Part shown: in pieces, positions 50,906-64,000 of the stretch | Layout: each line of letters begins with the position of its first letter | Numbering within the stretch: the first letter of the stretch is position 1 | Source of the DNA: Fratercula arctica | Lineage: Eukaryota; Chordata; Aves; Charadriiformes; Alcidae | Direction: 5' to 3' | Length of the DNA: 64,000 nucleotides | Assembly: GCA_947846985.1 (NCBI GenBank) | Contig: CANTUZ010000001.1 | Location: 149,884,447-149,948,446, forward strand | Program-made: the position numbers and the translations under genes | The notes under the pieces: model-generated | Told to the model about the DNA's origin: nothing | The model's input: only the letters and a program-made list of their open reading frames with translations | Database searches by the model: none

Positions 50906-50963
50906 CATTGCGAAATCAATTCCTCGTGCGGTGGTACTGGATTGTATTTATAAACAATGTCCT
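50906..50963 (-). CDS. Candidate short coding exon, unidentified
   Basis: On the minus strand, an acceptor (CAGTCTTACCTGGTTCAG) and a donor (CGCAATG|GTAACA) frame 58 nt. With two bases of a split codon at each end it reads DIVYKYNPVPPHEELISQ, a normal, protein-like composition with no low complexity. It includes CpG codons (CCG CAC GAG, TCG) that are rare in the surrounding sequence. The upstream frame stays open for a further 14 codons, so an alternative acceptor is possible. On the plus strand the same site holds ATGTCCTCTGAACCAG followed by a perfect donor, GTAAGA, which would be a short first coding exon (M-S-S-E-P). Both readings cannot be equally real, and I favour the minus strand. No gene is recognised. 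Confidence 0.35.
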
Positions 50964-53900
50964 CTGAACCAGGTAAGACTGATCGGTATGCTTCTGTTAA
51001 ACCTTCATCTCTTCAAGACTTGGGGCGTGTTTGTGTCCAGAGACACCAAGAGTTAAACTTTCTAGTTTGAAGCAAACAAACCGGTGAACATCCAGCTGCC
51101 TTGTGATGCAATACAGCTGGAATGCTCGGGTGGCTTTTTCCTCCTGTTCTCTGTAAATGAGCTTGCAATCTCTTGAACTGCTTGCCTGATACATCTGCCA
51201 CACCAAGAACTCCGCTACTTTTGGCTCGTTTTCCTGCTGCTTTCACCAGCTCGAGACTTTCTTAAAAGCAGATCAGTTTTGTGATGTTTATAAGTGGTTT
51301 CTGTTTCTGGCTCATTTGCTCTGTTCATAGCTGCAGTGTTTCTATAGGACACTTCTATAAGTCAGTATTGTCTTTAAGAATTATACCTCTGATTGTTTTA
51401 GGAAGCAGGTGTACACTTCTGACTTGTGCTCAGCTTTTCATGTGTCATGTTGCAATAATGCCTTTAACTGATGCTTGAACGTAGAGAATTGGCTTCCAGA
51501 ATTAAAGAATGTTTTCTTTTATTGCACCATACAGTAAAAAGTTTGGATTTTTTCCATTTCAAATATGCCCATAACTTAATTTTTAAGAATACTATTGAAA
51601 ATACTGCTTTACTTGTAAGTGAGTGCATTTTTCAATTCTGAGAAAAGTTCAATTTGGGGTAAGTTAAATTAAAAGACTTACCCAACCCTCACAGCTTAAT
51701 ATAAACCAGTAAATATTCTGAATTAAGTTTTCCACAGAGAGATAGATGATAAATGTCTGTGGAAGCTTTGGGTTCAAAATGCTGGTTCTCTGAGACTAAG
51801 TAGAGGGAAGGGAGTCACTGGCTGAGTGAATGAGAGATTTGCTGGAGAAGCTTGGCGTAGATGCATGCAAATAGCTCTACCTCAGCTCTCCTGATTTCAG
51901 TACTTGTGTGCATCTGATTTTTCTTTGGCACAAACAATACTTTTTTTTAAGTAGTTGTGTTGTCTCCTTATCTGTTTTATGATCAAGTTTGAAATTGCCC
52001 TTCTCGCTCTAGATTTTGATAATCAACCAACAGAATGGGAATCACACCTTACCTCCCACTATTTATGTAAGATTTTTCTACGTCCTCAGAAGAATCCACA
52101 CGTGGATGTAGGAAACTTGTTTTCCCCCACTGCTCTAGCTCTTAAGAGCTGTTTTATAGGGTCTGTAATGTATATGCTTTTCCTGTAAATGTAGCATAAA
52201 CCCTCATGGATTTTCAGGAAGCTCATGTCATAACTACTATTTTTGGTATTACAGCTCATCTTCCCTCTTACCCTTTGGCTTACTTTGGATTATTTTGCTT
52301 TGTAGAGGCCTTCAGTATGCTTACATATAACAGTGGCAGTGTGAATGTCAAATGTATTGGTGAAGCTGTGTTCTTTGATTATTTTTTTTTTTATTTGTTT
52401 TGAGAGATCAAATATGTGAAGTACAAATGTATTTGTATGTGCTTTAAAGTGACACAGGTTATGCTGTCATGCTATTATGATATTATCCAGGCAGTGCATT
52501 TACCCAGACTCCAGTTAGAAGTTACGTGAAAGCAGTTAATGCAGGAGTAGACTACGGTTCAAAAATCTGGCTTGAAAGGCAAGGAGGAGTGAGCTTTTAC
52601 CAACCGGTGGAATAGCATGTAGATACCTCCTAATGTCACCGTCTCAGAATGGTGTCAGGAGACCTAAGGATGTAGACAGTATGCATAGAAAAGGTGACAG
52701 CAAGTAGTTCCAGTCTGTGTGGGTTTGAAATTGGGTGGACAAATATCCCTTGACACTCCTAAACAGCATCTGAGAGAAGCAGTGACTGACTGCTTTCTTG
52801 GTCACTTGCTGAAGCACCTCCAATCTGAAATGTAAAGAAATCCTTCCAGTTCTGAGTGCTGGACTAGGTGAGAAGGGAACAGCATGCCTGAAGTGACAGT
52901 GCCTATAGGAAGGTATAATTTCACATGGAGTTTGTTCATTGCTGTTGCAACATGCAATTGAGAGTGCATCCAGGTGCCTGAGCAAAACAGTTTTTCCAAG
53001 TACAAAAGGCCCATAACAAATATGGAAAATGTATAGAGTGTACCTTTTTGTGAAGCTTTGATGTTTTTGAAGACTGGAATTTTGTAGATATTTTTCTTTT
53101 TTAGTAGTAGTATTCACTATAGGGTGAAAACATCACTGAAAAACTGATCTCAGCAATGTCATTTTGAAAGGCTCAATGATACTGTGACCCAGAAGTCAAC
53201 AAAGAATTAAGTGTTTTTCATTAGTACCATCACTGTGCTTTGCTTTGTGACTACAGCACCCAAGCCTTGTGTTAATCTTTTATGTGGTAGGTGCTATAGA
53301 AAAAGAGACAGACAATCTAACGGTTTATGTCAATGCTTGTAAACCCAGTGAATTTGTTGAGTTTTTACTAAAAATTCAAAATAGTTATGGAATGTTCCTC
53401 CTCTTCGCTTTCCCCCCTCCCTGCCCTGTGTTTATGATGGTTCTAAAACAAAAGGATCAAATTCCTTTAACATTAAGGGTTTGAAAATTTAGTGCCTGAG
53501 TGTTCCTTATGGTTTGATAGGCAATGCCTGACCTTGGGAAGGGTAGGTAGTTAGGAAACGCAATCTTTCCTTTAGATTGCCATAAAATATTTAACACCAG
53601 GGGCAACAACTGGGTTAGGTCATGTAAGGTTGAGAGGGACTGGAGTATTGCCAAACCTTGTATTATAAAAGAAATTAAATGTTTAGCCTTAAACAAATGT
53701 TATGTTTTAAGAGTAATTTCATAGATTTCACTTGCTCTTTGTTTTGGAAAATTTTCTTCCCCAACATGCAAGCCATCAGCTTTTTTTAAATGAATATTTT
53801 GATACTCTTTCTTCTGATGCCAAAAACTGAGACTCTAAGGAAAACAGTAAATATTGCATAGGAGTCAGCAGCATTTTGTTGGGCTACAGTTTCGTGAACA

Positions 53901-54782
53901 GCTCAAGTGATCCAGTGGGCAACTGCTGCCAAAAGGCTGCCCAGTCCCTCCCTGGGACTTTCCCAGACTTTTGGTTTCATCCACGAGCCAATTCAGCTCA
54001 TTCACACAGCACCAAACTCCTGTGATAAAACCAGAGACCACTTGCTGGCTGCAGGGCTTACGCTGGCCTAGAGGGAAACCCAAGGAGTCTCAGAGCTGGT
54101 GAGAAGCGAGCAGTGGGAGCTACGGGGATGATGTGGAGGGACGGAGGGGATAAAACTTTCTCTTCTTGGTGGGGGGCTGTCTCACTCTCTGGGGTAGCTG
54201 CAGTTGGGGTTTGAGCAGCCTTTTTTGCTTTATCCTGGAGCCTTCAAATCTTTTCATTTTCAAAGTGTTTGCGAAGTGAAAGGTTGCACATCCTTCAGAT
54301 GGATTGGACAAAACTGGAGCTATTACAAAATGATTTCTCTTCCTGAAATGTTGTTGGGTTTAATGTGTTTTTACAGTGCATGACTTCTATTTAAAGCATT
54401 TTCCTATCCATTTGCACACTCAAAGATAAATATTCATATGACTATAAAAGCTTTTGGGAGCAGTATGGTAAATACTCATCCAACTCTGCATCAGCAAATT
54501 ATTTTAATTCTCCAACATATAAGTTTTATGAAATGACATTTTGAAGTTGTCATACAGTTATTATCTTTTCTTTCTTTTTCTTTCAAAAAAAGTATATTTT
54601 AAATGAGGGTCCGGAAAAGAGAGGACTAAAAAATTGAATTGTTCTGAATTTTTATCTTTTGGCCAGTTCATAGCATAAAATCTGAAGCTGTTTCAATCTG
54701 TATAGTGTTCAAGAAACAACTGTACTGATGTGCAGGTCTGCTAATATTGAGTGAATTCTGCGGACAGCACAAACGGTGGTCG

Positions 54783-54825
54783 TCTCTGGCAATTTAGGAC
54801 CAGTGATCATCTCTGTCAATTTAGG
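54783..54825. repeat. Direct repeat, two 16-bp copies, 27-bp period
   Basis: TCTCTGGCAATTTAGG at 54783-54798 recurs as TCTCTGTCAATTTAGG at 54810-54825, with one mismatch. Confidence 0.75.
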
Positions 54826-57800
54826 GCTAAAGGATTTTTTTTTTCCCCATTTGGATTTCAGGCAGCTTGCATTTGACTGACTTGCATAAGGATGTTTATG
54901 AACCGATGAGTTAGTGTGAAATGGTCATCTCTGTCTCTCTTGTTCCACATGGACAAGAGACCACGTAAAAGCTGGCATAATTATGGTAGGCATTAAAAAG
55001 CCTGGACAAGGAAGGTCCTTCTTGGATGATTTCACAGGAAGGCCCTAAATGTACTTAAACCAGGCTTTTTGTGGCTTTTCTTCCTTTTTTATTTTTTTTC
55101 CAACCAGGTCAAAAGCAGGAAGCACTTGAATTCTTGTGAATTGTCCAGCTTTGTGTTCTTTATATTTCTGTTTCGGTGCAGCGAGCATTCCCAGGGAGCT
55201 GCTTGTTTTTCTGTGTTTTGTAGATGATGGTGGTTCATTACTTGGCAGGGAGACTTGAAATGCTTGGGGAGCCTGACAGTGGGCTGCGTGCCCCTGGCTT
55301 GGGGGGGAAGAAAGGCATTTGCCACTGAGCAGCCGAAGTACCGCACAGCTGCAGTGCTCCTGCTGCTGCAAGGGGAAAGCAACCACGCGTTCCTCTCCAC
55401 CCGCGCTTTGTTCTTTATCAAGTTCATAATTGTATATTTCCATGTAATCTTTCGAATGACAGGGAGTAGTGCCTGGTAACCTGTTGTGATGCTATTGTGC
55501 CATTAATACCGTGCAGCTTGTTCCTTAATTAGGGCATATTACTTTAAATCTCAAGCCACGCACTTTTAGAGAATAGTTTTTTGATTACTTTTTTTTTTCC
55601 CTACCTTTCCTACTGTTTGCTCCAACCTTGTTGAGATGTGATTCAACAGAATTAATGTTATCTAGTAGCTACTTGCTTCTAGAAAGGGGAATCAGGTCTT
55701 CCTTTCCCCATCACTAAATTAGCATCTTTGCCCAAGCTCCAGTGCATCTAAGGTGAATGAACGCGTGAAGCTGGCTGCTCCTTTTTTTTTTTATTATTTT
55801 TTTATTTTTGGCAGGGGTTACATTTCTGATGGCTTAACTTTCCCGACCTGCATCCTGGAGCTAAATGCATGCCAGCACTGATGCACAGAAAGTGATGGGA
55901 GCGGGCAGCCAGGAGGAAGGAGGGAGGGGAGTGGGTGGAACAACTCGTGTCCGTGACAGCTGGCTGCTGGATGGCCTTCGGGTTTTCAGATGCTGGCTGG
56001 ACACACAGGCTGCCTCAGCAGTTGGATGTGGGAAGCAGTTTCCATCTATCAGGGATAATTTTATTGGCTTGTATTGAATAATTGACTTCTGTTTGGATCT
56101 TTGGCTGCTCTGCATTTTGGAGAGACTATGTTACGTATTTATATCTTTAAGTTACTTAAATGCTATCAGTGTGTATATTTATACAGCTTCTCCTCAGATC
56201 TGAAATAATAGATCAGTTACAGTTTCAGACTTCTGTAATTAGATTGTTCCCCCCCCGCCCTCGCTTTGGGTCTGTGGCGTTTTTTTTGGCTTGGGTTTTG
56301 TTGGTTTTTTTAGCATCCTGTTTCTAAAAATGTTTTCTCTTAGCAGTTGTTTTATCAACAAAAGTAGCTGATTTCATGTCTCAAAGCATAGGGATATTTT
56401 CTAAAATAGTTTGAAGTTGAGATGAATATGAAATAACTGCACAGATAACTGTCCAGAGTGGAAGATTAAAATCTCAGTGACTGACTTGTTAGGGAAGTCT
56501 TCTGGAGCCATGTATACTGAGCAAAATGGTGAAATCCCTAGTTAGATCAAATTTATCAATTATTTTTTTTTTAAATCCTGTAAGTATTTGTCTAAAAATC
56601 TGCACACACTGTTGTTTCATAATGGATTATCAGCTATGGTAGGGGAGGAGGACTTTTTGTCGTTCCCTGAGTTGGCACCCGCACTTGCATAGTAAGTATA
56701 CGTTAGTGTACCATCTTGAATCATTCCAATGGTTTGCATGAGATACAATCAACTGCATTTTTATCTCACATGACACCAGTAGTGCAGGTGCTCTCCTTAA
56801 TGTGAAATGTTAGACTGCCCTGCCCAGCATAGTGTCATGCTGGTTATCTTATATATGATAACAGGAAGAAAATAAATCATCTTAAGACTTAACAAATAAA
56901 GCGAAAGAAACACATAGGGCTTGGTGCCACAGCCCTTGCTCAGACAAGCGATTCTTCTGTGATCAGTGAGTCTGCTTATACAAATAAGATGTGTTTTTTA
57001 TTAAATAGGAGCTCAGGGCGTTTAGGAAATGATGACTGCTACCTGTGCAAAATATGCTGATCTCAATTGAAAACTCAGTGGAAAAAAGTTCAGTGTTAAG
57101 TAAAATAGTAGTTGAGGGGACATTGCTCACCTCACACAGCTCTACAGAGAAAACTAAAAGGAAAAAGTAGTTTGGGGAAAACTCAGGGGAGGTGCATCCT
57201 GTTCATCTTTTCTTGTGCTAGGGTTCATAATCAAAATGGCTATTAATGCAGTAGAAACTCAAGAAAGCCACATAAACCTTACTGAACCCCTTCCTTCGTC
57301 AAACACGTAGGAAGCTGTGAAGAGCTGACGGGGTGGGGTGGGGAGGAAATGACGCTCAGATACAGGACTCACCAGTGTTCCCATGATAGCAACGGGGGAA
57401 GAGGTTGACATATGTAGTCAGGACACTCTTGTGACTTTGTGAAATACTGCCATGTCTGAAGCAGTTCTCGAGCTGAAAGTTGCCGTCGTGTGTTATGGCA
57501 CTGGCAAAAGGCTGTGCTGACAAGGAGGGAGGAATTACCTGAAGTTACCTGGTGTAGAAATGAGACAGTAACAGCAGGGTAGCTGATTTGGTTACAGGAT
57601 CAATGTATCCTGCCTTATCATGGAGTGATGAAGCTGCTGCTACTTACTGTACCCGTTTTTCAGTGGGTTTTTTTTGTGTGGTAACCATGTGGTCTTAACT
57701 ACATCAAGCCTATGGTACATGGCTTGTAGGGTCAGGAACTGTGTTCACTCTTAAGTCCTGTAGATGGGCTTAATAAAAGAAAGAAAAAATCCTGCTGGAA

Positions 57801-60800
57801 GAGATATTAACATTATTTTATGAAAAACAAGCCATGAAAATTCTCTACAAGTAAAAGAACACTGTTGTGCACTTTGTCTTTAAATTTTGTGCTTGATAAT
57901 ACATGTTCAAAGACCAAAGTGAAACCGAGGGTTTGAGGGAATGTTTTGTAATACAGGAACCAAGTATGTGAAAGAGTAATTCTTGGTTCCTGTAAACAGA
58001 ACTCCTCATACTCTCTGCTTTCGATTATATGTCTTTCTGGAGATGTGGCTTGAATTTTGCTTGTCTCTGTTCATATAGGAAACCTCCATTATTCATTAAA
58101 TAGTCGATGAATGGCCATCATCAGCAAAGCTATTGTCCCAGTGTGTACAAGTGTAGGTGACTCATAAGAACCTCAGCGTAAGAGATGCTGTGTTTTTGGC
58201 AGAGGACCTCAATCATAAGCTACTACTTTCAAACCGCAAGCTGCGCGTTGGCAGCCTATTCTAAATCAGTGGTTTCCAGTCAAGGGAGATGCCAACGTGC
58301 TTCAGCCGCTGAGCTGGGTAGTTCTGCCTGCCCTTTCCAATGCCTCTGCTGCCCTGTGAAGGGGGGAACAGCAGTGGCAGGTTTCTGGGGATCCTGCCAG
58401 CTGGAGCAGCTGCAAGGCCTGAAGGCTTGCTGCCTCCCTTCCCTGTGATGGGGAAGAGGTGGGAGTAGAAAACCACAGCAGCAATGGCCAGGAGTAAGGT
58501 TGTCATATGTTGTCTCCCTGACTTGCAGCCTCGGCGACCTGTCTGGTGAGCAGTGCTTTGTCATTCCATCCCTGCAGTCATAAGTAACCCACCGGCTCCT
58601 CTGTCCTTAAAGTGCCTCAACATTGATTTTGCCACTGGTAGCCTCCAAAAACTGTGTCGTTAGAGAGCAGTGGCACTGCTAGACTGTATACAACAGTATG
58701 AAAGCAGCGGTCCAGCAGGGAAAAGGTGTAGAAGATAGTGACTGCAGGGGAGCTTGTTCTCAGGAGGCTCAAAACTGTGCCTTATTAATACAGTTTTAAA
58801 AAGCTGTTCACTTTCTCTTTTTCCATTTTATTTTACATGACATTTATAGTGTATGCTACTTGGACTTCTATCAAATTAACTTTGATTTTAAAGACTCCAT
58901 GTGTTGAAGCTGTGTTTTGACTTGCTTTGCATTGCCTTCCCTCACATTGCATCTCCTTATTCCAGATTGTGCCCTCTCTGATGAAAAATGCACTGTAATC
59001 AGTGCATGTTACATGGAGAAACCATAATTACTTCTAAGGAAATAGTTTTATGGGCTCAGTCTAGGAAAAAGACATTTGAAGTCCTGTACGGTGCCTTTTC
59101 TTTTATTGGAACAGCACCAGCCATGCATGTTATATTATTGTGCTAATGCAAAATTTAGACAAATGTTGAAAGATAATCCTGTTAATTGCTGACTTACTCA
59201 TTTTGCGAAGACTCACAGCAGATGTGCAGGCCTGGCTGCATGGAGCTGACTATTAGATCAGAGCCCAAAGAACAAAGATCACAGCCAGACAGGACAGCAG
59301 ACTAAGGCACACTGAGTCTTCCTGCTGTAGCCAGTGTTGGCAGGACGTTTGTAGGGAATGTGAAATTCACCATTAGGTCCTTTACTTTGCATGATATACA
59401 GTATACTGAGAATGAGATCAGAAGATGATTGAAGTTAAATCTTATTTTTTTTTAATATTTCAGTGCTTCCTTTTAAAGCTTGGACTTTATAATCTTCAAG
59501 CAGGTAACCTATTTAAATGTGATGGCATCCATAGTTGATAACTTGGCAAACTGTATCTCTTCAGTAGCAGTTACTATAAGCTCTATTTTAGTCTAAAAAT
59601 GAAAGTTACCAATGGAAAGGTGCATGGTTTCTTCCAACCAGAACAACTATAAAACTTGACAAGACATACGAAAGGCAACATTGAATGCTTGAGTCTTGTG
59701 AATACCCACAAACCAAACCAGTTCAGTAATGTCTCATGTTAAACCAAGCAGATATGGGTATATATCTACTTTGAACTGGATTCCATCACTGGTGCATAAC
59801 CCACCTTTGTTTATTAGAAATGAAATTATTTCGAAAGTCAAAGTTGTTTCTTCTCTTAGAATATCTTTTGTGTGTTGTGTACAGCTGAACTTGCTGAAGT
59901 TTGTTTCGGTTCTCCTTTTCTATTACTGCTTTGTGTGTTGTTGCAAGTGGTTCACATACTTGGTGTTATGCATACCAGAATTTGGAAACCTCTGCTCTGT
60001 GTTACTGTGTAAGGTAGCGTATCTACCAAGAAGTTAAATATTTTCTAATTTTTAGCAAGTATTGTGTAGCAAGTGTTTGGCCTGCCAGTTTTAAGGTCAA
60101 TATCATTTCATCTAACTTCACCACTGGATGTTGTGAGTACATTCATAGGGGTCATTGAACAAAAAGAGCAGTATCAATACACTTTTTGCTATCTACAATT
60201 TATACCTACCATATTTATGTGAAGATTTATTTACTCCGTGTGATAAATACCATGAAAGGGAGGATAATATTTGTTTGGTAACCTTAGGAATGTTCCCATG
60301 CAGGGAGAAATAATAGACTCATATGCTTTACATCTTCATTATTTCCAGAACGTGGTCTACCTTCTTCTGTTGAACTTAAAATATTTTTTTGCCTGTGTCT
60401 GGAAAATAGCTTTGTGAGAAAAAAACCCTACATTTTTGCATTTTGCTAGCATATGTATTTGAACTAATACTTTAATAGAACCTGATCTGAGTCCTATGCT
60501 TTGCCAAGATTCCACTCTTCAAAGATAATTCTAAACCTTCTGATATTTGCCTTTATTTTTTTGGCCAGCACCGTCTTGCAGAAAGAAAACTAATTTCTTC
60601 AGCGAGACAGCCCTCCTGACTTCAGCAAGAGCTATTTTTTCACTTTTTTACAGCACTGGGTTATCAACTGTTTGCAGTATTTCGGCAGTGGCTCACCGCA
60701 GTAAAGGCTGGCCTGATGTTTAACCATTAGAGCTCATCTGCACAGAACAGAAATTCAGTATGCAGTTTTTGTACTATTCTGCAGCTGCAAAGCCTTCACA

Positions 60801-61316
60801 ACTCTAATCACCACTGTGATGGGAGAGGTGGAAAGATATCAAAACACCACTGTGTAATTAACTTGAGAGGATAGCATTTACTAGAATTTGGAAGAAGTTA
60901 GTTTGGTGTTGTTTTTTTTTCCCCATGAGAGAAACTCGGACCTCCAGACTTCCTGCTCTCCTCCTCCATACTGCTAATTTTCAGATACTTTTGGCTTAAT
61001 CCAGACAATTATTCTTAAAATGTGTTTGGGTGTGCAACAGTAGTATAAACCTCTCAGTAACATGTCAGTTCCTTTCATGAGCAGGACAAACCTGTGAAGG
61101 GTGGATACCAAGTTACTAGAAACTTCGTTTTCAGGGCAGGTTTGGACACAATTGTGGGCAAAACGCATGACCTGTTTTACTAGATTTCTTGCTTAGGCCT
61201 CCACAAATCTGTTGTTTTAACTGCCCAGGCAAGAGGCCGCTTTCTGTCCTCTAGTTTTGTGCTCATGAAGCTGCTCACTCTTGTCCTGACCTTGCTACAG
61301 CTCCTATAGTGTTTGG

Positions 61317-61333
61317 TGAGTGAGTGAGTGAGT
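61317..61333. repeat. (TGAG)n microsatellite, about 4 units
   Basis: TGAGTGAGTGAGTGAGT is a short tetranucleotide run. Confidence 0.85.
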
Positions 61334-64000
61334 TGATTTAGTTTCCTGTAGTGTCAGTGCTACTTAACGCTCTTCTGAACTGGCGAGGAGATCATATGGC
61401 TAGGTTACTGTGGCTAAACCAATGCTTTGGTAGATAGACTATTAGCTGAACCTCCACGTGTGTCCAGGTATTGAGTAGGAAGGGTGAAGCTTTGCATTGA
61501 TCTTGCATGAAAAGATCTAGCAGTAGAACGTCAAGACCACAGCCATTATGGCAGGTGTTCTTGGGACTTAACACGCTAAGTATACATAGCTATATAATTT
61601 TAAGAGCAGTAATTTTGAGACTTAAATTTTGCCTCCTGGAAGTCACAAGAGAATAACCCTTTTCCGATAGACTTTGTTTACATCCAGAAATGCTGCATTT
61701 CTTTCATTCACAATGTACAATGAAGAGTTGGGATCACAATGGCAGTAATAATTAGACGTTACTGCAACAGTTTAGATGCATTATGTGCTGTAAGCGGGAC
61801 TGAAAATAAATATAACAGAAGACCCAATGGTGTTGAGATTGTCTTCCTGAAGCTTATGGAATTACTGATGGAGGACCTATCCAGTACTGAAACATTAGTT
61901 TAACCTTTTATGATTATAAATAAGACATGTCTTTTCATGTTACAGGCATTTCAAGCTGGCTGATTATGTTTGTCTAAATGTTCATGACTCCAAGTTATTT
62001 CTAATTAGAACACTCTGAGAAAACAGATAATGCATTGCCTAGCTTCGGACATTCTTGCAGATGCAAGCATGTTTGCAAGCATTCTAGCTTCTCATTTCCT
62101 TGCAGATAAGCAAAATAATTAAGTGCTTATGAAATTTACAGTGTTTATTTCTCTTTTCTCTTAGTTAGATTGCCTCCTCTTTTCTCACCTACATTCTTGC
62201 CTGCCTCCATTTTATTTTATTTTTTTACATCTTTCCCCACCTTTCTCTCCTCTTCAGTGTATTTAATCATCCCCTATTATAAGAGCTGGTATTAATCATG
62301 TACTAGTGAACACAGTAATTGGCTGGTAGTATTTTGTTGCTCATTGCATTTCTAACTTCAAGTAAAATTTCTCAGTTATTATAATGTGTAGGAATAGCGG
62401 TAATATGCAGGTGTTCTTTAATCAGGTCAGAAATAATCACAACGGGAATCTACTTCAGCTCAGTAAAAGCTGCGGGTTTTTGCAGCATGTCTGACTTTTT
62501 GCATATATAATAGGATTTTAAGTTGTACTTACAGGGCAAGGACTGTACTTCTAAAAGCTAGACTGTGTTACCGCTTACATAAATGAAGAGAATTGAGCAG
62601 CCCTGCTGAAATGCATGCTGCTGGTTGTTAAGCAAGTATTTGATACTTCTGTAATGTGCTGGAAATTATATGGGCTTTTGTTATAATACACTTGCATACA
62701 ATACACTACTTACAAGTCTATGGTGAAAATTCCTATATTTCTCCCACGATTTTCTTGTCTACATCACCTGGAAGGTAATATCGTTCACTGGCTAGAAACC
62801 AAGGTTTGGATTTCCAGGGATGTTAAAGGATGCTTTTTGTCCAGAGAATTTGACTACTTGATTTTGTATAGAAGTATGGTGTGGCTAGACTTCCATTACT
62901 TTTTTCCATTCCAGCTTTACATGTGAAGAAAGTGGTTCATCCTGATGTGGCTATATTATTCTTCAAAACACATGGCTTGAGGATGTGACATGATTAACAG
63001 AATGACTAGTTTGAAATACAGGTTAAATGTCTGTAGCGTGTCCATCTCTAGCAAATATGGCTTCCAGACAGGATGAATAATTTGTGTAATGGCTTGTACA
63101 ACAATATCGAATTTGAAGACGGTCTGTTTCTCTGCATCCCCCTTGTGAAGCCAGAGCACGTCTTGGGTCTGAGTCCTTCTCGGAGCTTTTGTTTTCCTTC
63201 GGCAGTTGCAAAAGATCCTGCTACAGAGAAGCAATCTTTTCTGTTGCTTGTAGCCAGAAGCAGAAGCTGGAGCAGATGGTGATGAGGAGGGAGGAGGAGT
63301 GGCAGACCACAGAGCTGCCCTGTTCTCAGCAGCAGCTCTGCATCTGCCTCGGCTTGAGATTATCATAAGTGATAACCTTAAACAGGAGTATGTGCCTTGA
63401 TAAAGTTGTGTGTGTAAAATGAGTTCCTATTCTGACCCCAGCAGTACCTTTTTTCCTTTTAGTAAATAATAAGGTACCATTTTTATGGAGGTTTCCAGCC
63501 TCGGCCTGAACAGTTGACAGCAGCAGTGCCCCTTACTGAGCTGCAGGTGGGGAGCTGGAGGTCTTGAAGTGTATTAGCTGTCAAATCTACAGTCAAACTA
63601 GTTTCCAGAAAGCTCTAAGACTTCACACTTTAAACGTAATTGCGAAGTTATAAGAGTGATCTGAATGTAGATACATAAATAACGTGCAGTTGCGTACCTG
63701 ACTTGTGCATGGTCCTGATCCTGCAGGAATTCTTCTTTCTTAAATTTGTTTCCAAATTGAGGGATTCTCCAATTGGAGTGTAAACTGCTACAGTATGATT
63801 TTGTAGGAAAGGGAAATTCAGCCTGTTGGCCCTTTGGTGGAGACAAGGAAGACTTGTTGGTATTACCCCCTGTACCATCACTTTGGTCTGTCTAAAAGCT
63901 TTCAGTACTCCCTCCTCCATAGGAGAGACAGAAATGGCACTTAAGGTACCTCCTTAGGCACTGAGTAACGGTGTGGGACAGAGCTCCCACCGCTGTAGTA

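Larger units (their letters stand above)
50964..64000. other. Non-coding stretch, probably intron or intergenic
   Basis: About 13 kb of AT-rich sequence with GC-richer pockets near 53.9-54.2, 55.2-55.4, 58.3-58.5 and 63.1-63.4 kb. Some unusually long open frames occur (minus 53117-52644, minus 55443-55045, minus 63366-62956), but none gives a recognisable protein. No transposon, RNA gene or CpG-island promoter is evident. Confidence 0.5.

Noticed and set aside
58185..58564. Several overlapping open frames in a GC-richer pocket
   Set aside because: Frames are open on both strands at once, have no good splice sites and no recognisable motif, so local GC content explains the lack of stops.
1..64000. 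CRISPR arrays, operons, phage or other prokaryotic systems
   Set aside because: Short open frames only, no Shine-Dalgarno-preceded genes, CR1 LINEs and splice-like signals. The window is vertebrate nuclear DNA.
1..64000. tRNA genes or tRNA-derived SINEs
   Set aside because: No B-box-like GGTTCGAnTCC with a matching A box was found on either strand by eye.

Overview
This looks like a piece of a bird chromosome. The best evidence is four fragments of CR1, the main avian LINE. They carry the decayed C-terminus of the CR1 reverse transcriptase ORF, the CR1 3' untranslated tail, and in one case the terminal ATTCTATG-type microsatellite. The rest is AT-rich, low in CpG, and broken up by homopolymer tracts and short tandem repeats. 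No open frame exceeds about 160 codons and no complete gene is visible. I saw no bacterial gene order, operons, CRISPR array, tRNA or rRNA. The species cannot be fixed from this.

Layout. Bases 441-675 (minus strand) hold the best candidate coding exon: a splice-flanked frame with codon use typical of vertebrate exons. From about 0.7 to 34.9 kb the window is non-coding sequence, probably intron or intergenic, with CR1 copies at 6.36-6.82 kb (minus), 16.14-16.47 kb (minus) and 21.24-22.14 kb (plus, old and rearranged). Several poly(T)/poly(A) tracts lie here, the longest 43 T at 30.9 kb. From 34.8 to 36.4 kb there is a patchy GC- and CpG-enriched zone with one exon-like segment on the plus strand (34946-35074). 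A 20-bp minisatellite (42781-42859) sits next to a plus-strand CR1 3' end (42905-42990), and a (TA)n microsatellite lies at 44.4 kb.

From 48.2 to 51.0 kb there are three further splice-flanked candidates: a 17-nt microexon-like segment (plus), a GC-rich pocket that reads as a possible last coding exon (minus, 48633-48790), and a 58-nt exon-like segment (minus, 50906-50963). The remaining 13 kb is featureless except for small repeats and long but unrecognised open frames.

Interpretation. The simplest reading is the interior of one or more large-intron genes, with the better exon candidates mostly on the minus strand. I could not recognise the host gene from the peptides, and the reading phases of the candidates do not join into one obvious transcript. 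All exon calls are by eye from splice-site and codon patterns and need RNA-seq or cross-species alignment. No convincing undescribed biological system was found.
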